Shown piece by piece: positions 11,701 through 26,800 of a DNA stretch of 64,000 nucleotides. The DNA is taken from positions 14,895,312 through 14,959,311 of the forward strand of contig NC_092675.1 of NCBI RefSeq assembly GCF_964355755.1, in the 5' to 3' direction. Positions within the stretch are counted from its first letter, which is position 1. Each line of letters begins with the position of its first letter. Source of the stretch: Antedon mediterranea. Taxonomy: Eukaryota > Echinodermata > Crinoidea > Comatulida > Antedonidae. Under the pieces are notes generated by a model, which was not told the DNA's origin, made no database searches, and saw nothing but the letters and a program-made list of their open reading frames with translations. Made by a program: the position numbers and the translations under genes.

Positions 11701-14700
11701 TTTTATAATATACTGAATTTTAGTTAAAATACAGTATATATTTTTTAATTATTTTTTTGTACTGAGGATGGGTCCATAAAAAAAATAAGAATGTAAAAAT
11801 ACTGATGGATAAACCTATGTAAAAATTTATGTGTAAATATTGTATATACTGTATAATGTAACATATTTAGTTAATTAAGAGACGTAAACGACACGCGTGT
11901 TGATTTTTGATTCCCCGCGCGTTGACTTTCGACGCCCCCACGAATTGAATGTGGTTCACGACAAAATCTCCTGCGAATGGACTTTCCCAAGTTGGGACCT
12001 CTGTGCTAGTGTTAGTTAAACAGAATTATCAAAAGCCGGTGAGCAGTCTTAAATTAACAAGTAAACTAAAATTGCATTTTCTCGAGAACTACTTCTCCAA
12101 AAAACTTCATTTTTGTACAAGAGGCAAGAGTTGTAATTTGTGATTTGTAATTTTAAAACATAAGTTGATTTAATATACACGTTTTTTTATGCGAATAGTT
12201 TAAAAAACCTATTTCTTTTCAAATTCACTCGTTTGATTTTCGCGTTGCTGTTCTATTTTTAGTCGACTGAAGCTATTGTTAATTGAAAGGCTTGTTACAT
12301 AACCATTACACCAAACTCGCATACACATGCTTGTAGTGAAATTAGCCTAAATCACAAACAGCATTAAGACACACACAAATATATATATTTCTTTTTTACC
12401 GGAGAAATCTTTATGTAGGAGAATTTTACAGTAGGCGGAGGTATGCACTCTCGGAGTGTCTTTCTAGTTGAGAAACTGTATTCAGGGATGAGAATTATCA
12501 GCGGATCTGCGGATTTCCGCGTTTTTTAAGTATTATTTTGAGAATGAATTGGATTTATAATTGTCCACCATAAAATAAATTAAATGTGTTCTTTTCACGA
12601 GTTCGTGATACAGATGTAATAAACTATGTCAAAGAATTATCAACATTAAAATGATTAATCCTTTTCTGTGCGTATTTTCTAAAAACTGTCAAAAAACAAT
12701 TAAGATCTGTTTCCCGAATACCTATTTGCTTAAATACTCAGATGACACAGTAAGTGTAGGATTGATGCCCGGTGATAACGAAACTCACTATCTAGAATCT
12801 GTCGATAGTTTTGTTAAAGTGTTGTGATACCAATATACTTGTTGTGAATAGTAAGAAAACAAAAGAATTTATTGTATCTAGTTTGACTATTGATAACAAG
12901 CTTCTGGGGAGAACACTGTAAAGGGCTTGTTGCTAAAGATCTTACACGACTGTATTTTCTTAGAAGGCTTAATCATTTCCATGTTGATCCAACGGTCATG
13001 AAGCTTTTTTATTCTTCTGTTGTTGAAAATGGGATCCTTTTTTGTTCTATTGTATGGTCTGTAGTTTAATAAAAATCGGATGTTGGTAACCTTCAAGCAA
13101 TTATTAATAAGGCCTGTCATTTTATTAAGGAAAGTATCTCAATTGATGTAACATGTACCACAAAAATCCTAGATAAGATAAAAGGCATACTAAATAAATG
13201 ATAAACATTCATTACACCAAGATGTATGGTTAAGGTCAGGAAAGTGACTATAGCACACTATGTAGAACTAACAGATATCTTAATTCATTTATACCTTTTT
13301 CCATCCGTGCTTTCAATGACAAATACTGTTGAATTTTTAATCATCTTGTAGTTTATTTTGTGTAGTGTATCTTTTTTACAAAATTGTTTATATTTATTTA
13401 ACTTTATATTTTGTATGTTATTGTTAATATTATGCGATTGATTGTGCCTGTCATGAATTTCCGCAAGGACCAATTAAATCTGAATCTGATCAATGTAAAA
13501 TCTGTTTATAGAGGTTCAAGGTGATTCTTAACTTTAACCCATCCCACTCTTTTTGGATTCATGTAAAATATATGCGAGCACTGTGATAACGAGCTGCCGC
13601 TGCAGTTGGAGGAAGCGTATACATGTACCACAGACATCCTAGTTTGGGCCTTTTCCCGGAACGCTTTTAATGCAATGCATCCAGACCCTCATCAGCAAAA
13701 TCTCCATATAAGTAGGTCAAAGACTTTTCACCAGCAGAAGTTATCTTATTCTTTTAGTTGCTTTCTTTCAAGAAGATGGAAGCCTGCTTTTTTAATTCAG
13801 GGTTGGTTTTTAGCTTTTTTAAGGCGGTTCGTTTTCCAATCCCAAACAACCTCCCAAGCAACCCATTGCACAAATGGTAATAGATTACATATGTCTGGAC
13901 TCGGTGCTTTCTGAAGCCACTTTATATTCCATGTTCTTAACTTCTTTGAGGTCTACTTACCCTCTGATCTGAAGAAGTGGTCAGATGAATCTTGATCAGG
14001 CTGACTTTTACAGAAACCCTGTGAGTGAGCCATGGTGACTACATGTTCTTTTTTCTTAAACGTATAGTCCATTACAAGACATTCTTTCCTTCCATAGATC
14101 CACAAGGTATTTCTGTAAATTCCTGCATAGCAGCATTGTCTATTTCAGAACATGCATTGTGTTCTATGCGACTCAGCCCCTTGTCAATCCACCAGTGGTC
14201 TTTATACTTCTCATTAGCGATTGATTAATCTCTGCCCATTAGCTATCACTTCTTCAGACAACACGGTGCCCGGTACTAAAAAAAATCAAATACTTCCGGC
14301 CGTTTTGTCTCCAGCTGAATCATCTGTTGAAGGTAGGTACACTTATTCTGCATATAAGTAACCCTGCTGCAGCAAAATAGGGAAGCATTTCTTGAAGTGT
14401 CTTTAGATGGAGGCACCAATTTCCTGTTCTTTCTGGCTTAATAAACTGACGTAGCAGATCAACCATATTCATATATTGGAGCCATAAATGAGCAGTTGGC
14501 TGGCTGAGACTGTATCTGTAGAGACTTCACCAAATATAAACTAATAATAGTCATATAATTTGATGATGGGCTGAAGATCACTTGGAATATTTAGTTCCAT
14601 ATCCATCGGCAGTAGAATATCAGATGGCTGGATTCTGTCATCACTTAGTTCTGTCTCTGTGGCATCATCAGTTCGGTGGATTTTATTTGGTTTTATGAGG

Positions 14701-17700
14701 TTACATTACGACTTTGGGTCGCTTGAATAATGCTCTGTCCTATTGATGCAATCTTCAAGTCTGCTTTCTTTTCACTGCATAAAATCATCAGAAATATACG
14801 TAAAGAATTTGGAAATAAAATCCATGTTTTTATCTATAGATGCTATATCTTCAGGAGTATTGTACATTATATTGTTGTTTTTTGTATTCATACAATACAT
14901 GTGATGTCATTCTTAATAAGGTCTGCGACTGCCTTAATATTCCTTATTTCTTCAGATAATAGTATTTATTAATTTAGGAGCATTATAGCAGCAGCTGTGG
15001 TTTTGAATGTCACTACATTAGTCTTTCCATTAATGCTGGTAATAACAATAGAGTTCATCATCACTTCATATGCTTAACCGAGAAGTTTTCTTTCATTTTC
15101 AGTGCAAGATCATTGATTGTAATCTGTTCGTCACCATTTTCTATTTTCGGCTACCTTTAGTCTAGGTGGGACATATATTGACCTTTGACCCTTTCTTAAT
15201 TTGGCACTTAAGAATTACGTTTTCTCAGTTGTGTAAACGTACTTATTGTATTGTCAAAGGTTTCATCGATGTACTTGACCATGCTAATTAAAATGCTAAT
15301 TAGCGCTAATTAGTGACTTTCTTAAGTGGACTAGGTACAGGAGTTGACACTTTAAGAATGATGGATCTTCAATTAAACCCTAAAAATAAACATTTTGGCA
15401 TTGGTTTCATTTATGTACTCGATTATGCTAATTAAATCAAATTTTGGGGTATTTTGAGCGCCCCTCCCTAGAGTTAGTACAGGGGCAGGAACTTAAGAAC
15501 GGCTGTTTGATGGTCCCTGAACACTTGACATATTTTATGCCTCAGACCTTTTGTACTCGCAATGCTAAACAAATCTTCATGGACTGCCGGATTTAATATG
15601 CACTTAACTTATCCAGTATGTATGATCGACTGTATCGAATGTTTTCTTTAGGTCTAAAAATATTCCAACAACTATGTTTTCTTTATCTAATTTCTCAGAC
15701 AGATTTTGTGCTAACTGAATAATAGCAAGTTTTGTGCTGTTGCCTTCTCTAAATCCATACTGTTGATGATATAATCTATATATAAATTTACGTAAGGGCA
15801 AAATTAGGTAAATCGCGCGTTATTTCTAGAATGTTTACTCGATGGTATATAAAGTTGGTTCGAAAACGAATTTAGGTTCAACGATTTGCCCCAAATAGGG
15901 GTGTTTTTCGATCGTGGTATACACTGTCTAATGGATGTCCGTCTTGAAAAATACCCGCAGACGATAATACGAGGATGCTTCGCATTTTCCTATCTCCTCC
16001 TACGATAATTGTTTTTAATGGCTGAAAACCGGTTGAACAGCTCGAGTACAGCATCATAATGTTGAAGACAGGCCGATTTTCTTAAAAAAATACTATTTTG
16101 ATAGATTTAATATACGTTTATACAAATGTATTGATTTGCAATGAATGGAACATTCCAATCTCTGTTCCACAAGTGTCTATTCCCTCAGGCGTCGTAAAGG
16201 CAAGTACTGTATACTCATAACAGAAATTCGATCCATTTTTTTTTTCAATCTGTGCTGCAGAGGTTGGATATACATTTTTTCGCACCGCGGCTCTAGCCAG
16301 CTATGTCCCAGGAGGACACATTCATTAATAAGCTGTTTCATAGCGGTAGCTTTAGTATCTAAGGCTGACAGTTTTGTGAATTTGGAAACTCCACTATAAT
16401 TTATAGGTAGCTGCTGGACCCAAAAAACGTCTGGGAGAAGAGAGTCTATATGAAAGCCTTTGCTGATAATACAGTATTATTGAGATGTAGACGGAAATCT
16501 GTAAAATCTTGTTCAATAAATAATGACTTTGTTTTTGCTGTCAACCAGGCCGGTATTATAATAAGTCACTGTCAAACAATCATTCGATAATGGTCTAAAC
16601 TTTATTTTGGCTCTGTCAACATAAAGGGGGGTATTTACAATGACTTTCTTTTGACTGTCAATCTAGGCCAATGTTATAATAATACGCCGTCAGATATTAA
16701 ATCATTGAAACAGTCCTGGTAAATTTTTTTTTGGTTATCAGATGCCGTGGGGGGGGGGGGGGCCAATCAATTATCGTCAGAAGGTGATCAATCAGTCTAG
16801 GTAGCAGCAGCAGATTATTAGTATAGGAACGCCTGCTACATTAATTAACCCAGAAAAAGGTTTGTACATTATCTATTTGTTTATTAGCCTTCTCCTAACA
16901 CAATTATATTTTCTTTAAAAAAAGGTTTTATAAGTGGTTTCAACATTTATGATAGTAATGTCACAGTTCTGTGTCTGGACGCAAGTTCATAGACCTACTA
17001 GTTATATTATTCATATTAACTGATACTTACTCTTCATTTACCGTAAAGTTCAGTTTTAATGAAATATATAATATAAATTGGCTTCGTAACAATTAATTAG
17101 TGTTGAAAAGGTTAGTTTTTTGGTGATAGGTGAAAATGACATGTAACTTCGTAATAAATTTATTTTTTTTTGTATAAAGGCCCAATTACACTATGACGAT
17201 AACGACGGACGATAAATATATAGCATGCATTTTTTTTACATAAACCAAAAGAAATTAGAAAGGTTTTCGTTCTAGACCTATAGGATAATCATTTATGCTG
17301 TCTTTGATAAAATAATGTTTTTCAAATTCCAATCAAATGACGTCATGATAAATAAAAACAATAAAATCGCTGTATTGTCACGATATTATTGGTCTTACTA
17401 ATCATGACGTCATTTGATTGGACGTGTGAAAATATAATTTTCATCAAAGGAATTGTTTATATTTCTTTTGGTTTATGTATTAAAAATGCACATTTGTCTA
17501 TTTATCGTCGATCGTTATCGTCCTAGTGTATGGGCCTTATGCTGTAAATGTTCAATTAATTGATCATTCCGATTTTATTAGTTGGACTCTTGCACAATTG
17601 CTGTCTAATTGTTGTTGTGTAATATCATTTCGAACCATATTAAAATCATAAAGAGATTCATATTCCTTAACATGTGGCTGTGCATGGAAGTCCGGTCTAC

Positions 17701-17772
17701 AAAAACTCGGGCCCGGTATCATTGTTATTGGGCCTGAAAGTGTTGGTGAATTCATAATTATACTTAATATTA

Positions 17773-17808
<36 letters not shown>

Positions 17809-20800
17809 TATTATTATACAATTGAAAGCAAAACCTGTTGAATCTCAAATCATTAGGACTAGAAATTTGGCTTATCAATCAAATAAATACTTTCGTTCAA
17901 AATGAAACTCCAACCTCTCTAATCAAAAGATTGAACTCGAAAACGGACCGTTTTTTTTAATTGGGTATGTTGAAATATTTCAATATTCATTTAAAAAGTA
18001 CATTAATTGTGGTATTGATCAGTGGCTATAGAGGCGTAAAAACCCTCGGTCAATATCATGTAAAATGCACTGTGGAAGGGTCATTATTAAGACTGCAAAA
18101 TTGGGCTTATCAACAAATAAACACTTTCGTTCAAAATGTAAAATCAAGGCTGAAAAATTGGGCTTATCAACAACAAAATATTTTATTATTAGACGCGATA
18201 ACATCAAGGATAATCAGTATAATAATTATTAATATAGCCACTGTTACTAGTTTTATTCTACATGCTAAAGTAAATAAAAATCCACTAGAAAACAAACAAG
18301 TCTGAATGTTTTATGCTTATTAGCCAAGTTATGTTGGTTACTGTAGGCCTATGATTGTTTGCAATGTCCACATATTATTTCCGTGGGCATATCCATAGTG
18401 TATCACTCACAAAAAAGACGTGTGAGGTTCTTTCTTTAGATTTTGAAGAATGATTTGTGTTACAGGTTGACACATGAGTCAAATGCTCAAGATATCGGCT
18501 AACGCCATGGGACCCTTGGCTTATCAATGAATAATAAATACAGTACTACTTTCGTTCAATTGAAATCGGAATCTGACCGTTTCATTAAATAGGGTGTGAT
18601 TAGGCCTAAACATATAATAATTTATTAAAAAGGTACAATAAAAACAAATGCATCAGAGGCGTAAAGAACCCACGGTCAATATCATGTAAATTTTATATTG
18701 TACAAGCACTGTGGAAGGGGTCATTATTATTAAACTGGAAATTCGGCTTATCAACAAATAAATACTTTCGTTTAAAATGTAAAATAAGAATGCACAATTG
18801 GGCTTATCAACAAATAAAATACTTTTTTTTCAAAATGTAAAATTAAGATTGGAAAATTGGGCTTATAAACAAATAAATACTTTTTTTCAAAATGTAAGAA
18901 AACATTTTTTAAATATAATCCTTAAGCTCTGGCTATACTATGATGATAAATATGATGTGCCCATATTATATAGACATGACGATGTCCACTATGATATTCG
19001 GGCATATCACTACCATATTTGGGCACATCACACTTTTTTTGTTAAACTAGTTGGGACAGTGTAGACACAGAACTATGTGATCGAAACATAAGTCGAAATT
19101 GGACTGACGCGATTGATTTAATTGGGTATTTTTATTAATGTAATGATTCATTAAAAACTATAATACCGATAAGCGTTTGGTATTGATCAATGGTGCAAAA
19201 AACCCTGAGAAATAATGGTATAACGCGATTTGGTGATAGGTTAGCAATAATACAACCCATATACTATTATTATAAATACCTATTACAAATCCATTCATAT
19301 AACTTTTCATCGCGAACCGAAAATGTATAAATGTTATTCTACAGACAGTAATTATATATTCAAAAGCCATATTATTATTATTATAAATACCTAAATGCGA
19401 TAGTAATAACCACATAAACATAAATTATTCCCAATACAAGTTTGTGCGTTTAATTCTAGAAAGAAACGACTGTGCTGACAGGCCATAATGACATAAATCA
19501 CAAGTAAAGTCCCAATTGTTCACTTGCGTTTTGATTGGCCGACCTATTATATTAAATTAATGAAGACTGTTCTTACAACTGTCCAGTCAAAAAGTTACGC
19601 GGCGTTTTTTGTAAGAAATATTTCTTGTTTAAACGGATAATGAGCTAGCGTTTTCACTCGCCGTATATTATGTACAAATCGTTATTATTGCAGTTAATTC
19701 ACCCTTCCCTCACTGGCATGAGTAGCGTTGTAAAACCAGTAGAGGATAGGCCTACGGTACATCACATGCCCTAAACGCAGAACAACTTTGGTGGGTAGGG
19801 TAGGAACCAACCAACCAAAGAAACAATTGAAAACCATTAGGCCTACTAATTAAGTTGAGTTAGATAGTTTAATATTTATTGACGATTAAATCGAATTTAT
19901 GATTTTCCCCGAATAGAGGTGGTTTTCACAAATTGTTTTACATTATATAATAATAATAATAATAGGATTTTTATAGCGCACATACCACTCAAGAGTGCTC
20001 AAGGCACATATAAACATATACACGTCGTAGTGATGTATCGTTACATGTACTGTGCTATTTCAATCGACTAGGACGGTGACAACAAACAAAGTATTACATC
20101 GCAATGTTTTACTGTGTTTAGTGGTATATTATGTGTAAAACACAAAAACAATAATAATAATAACTGGTACTTGATATATCGCATTATGCTGAAAGCCTCA
20201 ATGCGCTTTACAAAGACAGAAAAAATTTAGAAAATTACAAATTAAAAAGGTGGGTTTTGAGGAGAGATTTGAAGACACTGCACTGGTGGAAGTAGCCTGA
20301 CGGATTTCAATAGGCAACGCATTCCATAGAGAAACGGATGTCGAAGAAAATGAACGATTTCCATAAAACTTAGTGGATGGAAGGATGCATTAATATATGG
20401 GCAAGAAGAGACTCAGATCTAGATCTCAGAGACCGCTTAGGAACATAAGGTTGAATAAGTTCAATTAATATTTCGTTACTAAATGAATAAAGAATATATT
20501 TAAAAATTGTTCCTCTTTGCACCCATCCTCTTCCCCATCCCTCAACCCTAATGTTACATACAAAGCATAAATTAAGTTTGTTTAAATTTGACTTAAACAA
20601 TAATGGTCTCATTTTGTGACAAGTTTCTCTTTCGGAAGTAATTCCCAGTGTGCTAATTTTAGTTGAGTACATAAATCACAGTGTCTATTTATGTATTATT
20701 GTCCTGCGGTACGTACATTTGAAATCGCCAGTTTTTTAACGCTGAAATTATTATGTATTCGAGAACCATCTGTGGGCACGACCTAGATGGTACGCGAGCG

Positions 20801-23800
20801 AAGCGAGCGTACCATCTAGTAAATCAAATTTACTTAAATGACAAAAGTTGCTTATTTATAATTTTCTCAAATATTTTACTAAATTGTTGCAAATTGATGG
20901 CAGATCTTTTTTAAATAATGGAAATACCTTGCTTTTTTTAAGTCATCAAGATTCCAGTAGATAGAACAAATTAATTATATAAGTAAAAGTATTTATAATT
21001 TATAATTAATTATTCGTTAAGAAGTGTAGGCTTGCTATTCTGTTGGAGTTCCAGGAGTTGGTCAAATTTCTGTTTGGTTAATATAGGCCTAAACAAAAAC
21101 CGATTTAGCCTAGCCCTAGGTACATAAAAAAACAACCATGTTTTCTATTGTTAACGTTTAGGTGGACACATCATCTGATTTATTTTTTTACTAATAGGCC
21201 TATTTTCATATGTGAAAGATATTCATATTATATAATTCCTTGATAAGAAAGTCCATTAATTTCTGTTCATATCACATAATCCACGCACCTAAAACACTGC
21301 CCATCACCTCATGTGTTATCTCCATGGTTCCATGAGAGATTTTGACACCAAGATAGCAAAACATCTGGTGGAGTGCATTAATTACGGGGGTGTCTTTCTT
21401 TTAATAAAATTGTTGTCCAAAAAATGTATTTTATTTTATTTATTTTTTCAATTTATTTCGATCAAAATCAACATAGTGTGTAATTATACAAAAAAAATAA
21501 AAGTTACAACAAAATATAATTTGCTACCTCCCTAAACAGGCAATCGCATAATCTGAAATCATGTGACTGACCATTTGACTAATCCACTGGGTTTAATGTG
21601 TGCTGTGAAGAAGCTTCCAATGTTAACAATGCATGGATGACTGGCTGGCACATGGTTTACTGTGCTCTTAGTATTTCCACCTGGCTGGGTTTTGAAATAC
21701 ATGTATTGACTTGGATTTTCTATGGAAATGGTTAAAATAACGAATAAACAAAAGGAGGCGGCTCCCAAAAAGCAGGCGGCCCCCAAAAAGGAGGCGATTT
21801 AACATGGCAACCCATCTTGGCAAAATGGCATCTAAATGCTGAATTAGGAAAAGCCATACTGCGTTGAAACACAGGTTCTCGTCAGATAACCGAAGTTAAG
21901 CAACGTTGGGCTTGGTTTCATTCTGGATGGGAGACCGTCTATATAGAGAGACATGGACAGAGAGTGATGATGTAATGATAATATCGGACTAGCATGTGAT
22001 AGGCATGGGTTCAAGTTTATCTATCACCATACTAATTGCATCCAATAGGCTAGATGCTTTACTCTTTTTGCCTCATCCTTCGGATGGGATGTAAGCCGAT
22101 TGCTCCCAGTGTGCTGATTTTGTAGGCACTGCTGGCTGCCGGGGAGTCCGAATTTACTCAGTTTCCAGTTAAGCTTGAGGACCAGCATAATGCATTTAAC
22201 ATTTATTTATTTTTATTTGTAATTGGCATAATTTCTTTATAATTTTTCAAGGCAATTTGTCAAATTTTGCAAGATCATATTCTACCAGATCTTAAGTTGT
22301 GGCAGTTTTATCAAGTTGATGTTTCTAAAATTGTTGACAACTTTGTGGCACATGTCAAAGGTCAGAAAGACATTTTACAAGTAAATAACAAATGAAAATA
22401 GCTTAATATTAATAATAATTAAATGTATAGTATGGATACCGAGTATTTACTTTAAACATAAGTATTGTTTCTTATCTGCATTGCTTTTTTCTTTAAAAGA
22501 TATTCAATATACAAATGAAGAAGATGCTATGGATACAAGCAAAGTTATCATCATACAAGATCCAACATTTAAAAGACTTGGCTCCACAGTTGATATGGAC
22601 ATTGTTGTCAAATCATTCCATATTAAAAGGTAATATCATGGCCAGATGTTTTGTGCACATTGCCTGCCTCAAATTTATCACCAAAATTATCCAGTAACAA
22701 TAATTTCAAATCAACTAAGATAAATGAGTTTTTTCACTATATATCTTGTACAGTAATACATTTTGATTAATGTAATGTAAAACTTTCTTTAATGTTTTTT
22801 GTGATAGATTAGCATCTTCATTTATATGGTTTTTTGCACAATATTGTTTATCTTGAACTTTAAAAGTGACTTTTTGTATATTATATTTATATTTAGATCA
22901 TCAGAGAATGATATCTTGGAAAATCAATCTAAATTGAAATTGCATTTAGGAGGACTAAATAGAGAGGCAGAAAACAAAGTTAAAGAGGACTTGCAATTGA
23001 CTGTGAATAATGTGATGTCACAAGTATATTATCATTTTGTTGACCCTAAGGGTCCATGTGTTGGCAAGGTTACTGATGAACATATGCTTGTTCCAAAGTA
23101 AAGTTTGTCTTTTTATTTGATACAAGCATAAATACCCGCTGTATTTAAAGCCTGTTTTCCACAAGGCGAATTTGTTTGCGCGAATTGAAAAATGTATATA
23201 CTTATACTTATACGCATGCATATTTACCTTTTTGATCTTCCAAATTCCTTTTGTTTTTTGCTTCAGCGAAATTGTAGTTCAAATTGTTTCTACTTTTTGC
23301 AAAACAAAAGAACTGTGCAACTAATCAGTGCTCATAAAATGAAAATCGCAGCTATCGCTCTTGTAGTGATATTTTTTTTTTCTGAGACCCACGGGATTCA
23401 CGCAAATACATTCGCCTAGTGGAAAACAGGCTTAAAACATTCCCTACAATTAATGTCATTTTTTCCAATAGTAATTATTTGTATGTAATGGACAGTAGTA
23501 CAAACTCTTTTTCTTATAGTAAGTACATCCTACAATAAAAAGATATTTTAAACACATAAAGTTTCTGGCTGAGAAAAATTACAAATTAGTTTTACCCTCA
23601 ATTGCTTGTTAGCAAATTTATATTTCCTATTTCACTAGGTAAATTATGCAATATTTTGCAAGATGCTTACAAACTCTTGAATATATTCTTTAAATAAAGC
23701 TCAAATTGATATACTGTAGAAACATTGCAAATAGCTAGTAAAATTCTTAGTACAAATATACTCTTAGTCTAAAAACACACTGCCTGCAACCTTACAGTAT

Positions 23801-26800
23801 ATGGTGAACTGGGTTGGTTCCCAATAAATGCACACGATGGTACATATGGAATCATATCGTTGGATTCAAATTATTTGTAATCAGAATGATTTTCGGTTTA
23901 AATTTTTAACTTGTTTACACACTACTTTTTCTAAATATGAATTAGATTATTTGTTTTAAGAGAATTGTAACACGATTGATAACCCACTGTAGATCTGACC
24001 AGCTTTATGTTTTCTAGGATTAAAGGTGTTATCTTGAAAAGGAGAAGGGAAAGCAACAATGAAAATTCTTTGTTTTTAAATCCTGTATTACTTTTTTTTA
24101 TTTATATATATTTTGTACATAATTTAATTTAATATTCTTTGTAAATAGGCCTATTTTTTTGCTTAAACTTTTATTTTACTTACTCTGGACGCACCTCCAC
24201 TGTTTCAACAGTGTAGCTTCCAAATAAATATTATTATTTAAATATTATTCTTATTTATTCTGCACTTATACTGAATAACAGTTTCATTGATATAGCAACA
24301 GTTTTTAAAAGAATGTATTTATAGTTTATTACATAGTCATTTGAGAATTGTTTTCATAATTTTGTTGTGATCGGTTTACAAAAGTTATTTTACCTTGTAT
24401 ACTTATACTTTGACTAATGTAGACTTGGAATAATAATCGACTGCATGCAGTACAACATAGAAAATCATTAACTGGATAATGTAATAATAAAATCCCTTAA
24501 TGCTACAACTTTGTCTCTTTGCAGATATTTTCTATATGAAGATGAACATGTTGACTTTAATGAAAGTATTCTAGAAAATGTTGGTGCTTGTAGATTTCAT
24601 GTTCATCATGGCTGGATAATGGGTGACAGTTCCGGGCAAGATTTTGCATCACCTAACTCTAAGGCCTACTTTCGCCGAGAAGTAATTGTCTGGGGTGACA
24701 GTGTAAAACTACGTTATGGCAAGAAACCTACCGACTGTCCATTTCTTTGGAATCATATGTTGAAATATACTGAAATGAATGCTAAGATCTTCCATGGATT
24801 CAGGATTGATAATTGCCATAGCACTCCTATACATGTTGCTGAGGTATTGTATATTATCAATTTAGGCAAAGTATTCCATCACAGTTGCCCTTTTAGACTG
24901 ATTCTGATTCACAACATCGAGTATTTTAATATGGAGAGATGATAATGATCCAACCACTTCGGTATTATCCGATTTGTATGTGAATAAGAAGTATTAATAA
25001 GTTATCCAGTTTTAGCAAGTAACAATGGTTGTAATTGTCAATTAATTGGTAGATATACTGTACTAATTTCTTTTTAATTGTTATTGTGGTCAAATTTGGT
25101 CTGTGATTTTAGTAGTATTATTTCTCTATTCTAAAATGTGTTTTGTTTTTTTCAATAGGCTTTTAAAAATTTCTCTTATAGTTCAATTATCTATATTTTA
25201 ATGCTACTAAATTTTTTTCATAATCTTACTCCTACGAAGCCGCTGAATGGCACATGCTCTTTATGGCACACTGATGTGTATTGAGAGGCCGCACACAATA
25301 TGCTATATCACTTAACTGTTTTAAGGATAAACATTAAAAAATAGGCAAAAAATAACAGTAATTTGACATTTTTTCGTGAGTTATGTCACGTATCACTATC
25401 AGTAACCTCCTTTGTTGTGTACCGCCATGGCCGGATCTACAAATACCATGCGGGGCCGCCAAATTAAAACAGTGTTTAGTCTCAGCAGCCAGTCAACCGT
25501 ATCAAATGATCACGTCGTTGAAGTTTTAATTAATTAAACCTATCCTTTAAACAGAATGATTTTCGTTCTAGTTCTAATCCGCGATATGTGTAAATAATAA
25601 GTATCACCTCTTCAAAACTAGACAACAGTGTAATTACAAAAATTAGCAAAAAAGATACGAAACCTCATGCAAAAAAATGGCAAAATATAAAAAACATTTG
25701 AAGTAAAAAAAAACACATGCACACAAATAAAATGAATCCAAATGGGTGTCGTTTTTCCACATAATACAAGATATAAACAAAAAATACAATTTGTGTCTGA
25801 GCACATCATCTAATTTCGACTTGTTTACTTTTTATGTTGATTTCAAAGTCCGTAAAGCAGCTGTAGTTTTATTATTCCAATACTTCATATCTTAATTCTA
25901 TAACCTAATTCATATCTTATCATAAAATGTTTTAATCTGCCGATTGTCAAACTTCAACGTGCATGTCTCACTCATGCACCTTGTCACTTTCTGATGCCAA
26001 CCTAGATTAATATTCACACAGCGCAAAGTCCCATATCCAGTATGGCACTTTTATTATACTTAATCATCCCATGCAAATTATTATTAAGGCAGACAAGACT
26101 GTGTGGAGCACGGGTTACTGCTAGACCACAATTTAATTACAAAAGTAGCAAATCTCCCCAAAAATAATTGCAAAATATCAAAACCATTGAAATGAAAAAA
26201 AAATGTAAATGTAATGTAATGCAGCATTTATATAGCGCTATTTCATGAAGATCAGTGCGCTGGACTTAGATGTTACACCTTTTCAACAACATTCCTCTCC
26301 CCTAATGGTCACATTATACTTATTGTTAGTGTTTCCCGCATCATCTAATTCACACAGCACAATTTTTCTTTAGCGTCTTTTATTTTCGTAAAGTCTGAAC
26401 AGTCAAAAGTAAAGTCTAAAGTTCCATCCAGTATTGCTTTTATTTTTTAGCTTACAGATATTTTAAAGTGAAGGGATAACGATTTGTTGACAATTTGTTT
26501 TTTTTTTAAATAATTTGTCAGAGAACCACATAAGGCACTGCTAGTGTTATAATTATTCAGTGATGCCACAAGTTGACACTCGTGTGAAATGGGTTTTGTT
26601 CTTTGTTATTACAAAGTGACCCTAATGTTTTTTACTCTTTAATAATCAACAAGATTATAATTAAACTACATCCATCATTAACTTACAGGCTGTAAATAAA
26701 AAAAAATGACAATCTCTGTTTTGTGAAGCTATCTACTTACTTAAACTATAGTACGTGGTTAGCCTTTCAGATTGGTCCATTGATTCATTATCTTTTTGTT

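Larger units (their letters stand above)
10457..22251 (+). other. AGL intron 3
   Basis: 11.8 kb without AGL sequence, containing retroelement fragments, a decayed DNA-transposon coding region (minus strand), MITEs, degenerate tandem repeats and a 5S-derived SINE, all listed separately. Between them (11500-12430, 16000-17170, 20830-21840) I see only AT-rich sequence and short AGGCCTAG words. Confidence 0.7.

Noticed and set aside
20370-20672. Minus-strand 100-codon frame with [12 protein letters not shown]
   Set aside because: Falls in a SINE/retroelement-tail repeat; a copy at 40995-41235 does not keep the frame.
21850-21940. Functional 5S rRNA gene
   Set aside because: Only ~90 nt with substitutions, no matching 3' strand of the closing stem, no terminator T-run, and it runs into a SINE body.
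22361-22380. Alternative exon 4 donor at 22381 (CAA|GTAAAT)
   Set aside because: It would end in phase 0, while exon 5 needs phase 1; the GTCAGA donor at 22361 fits.
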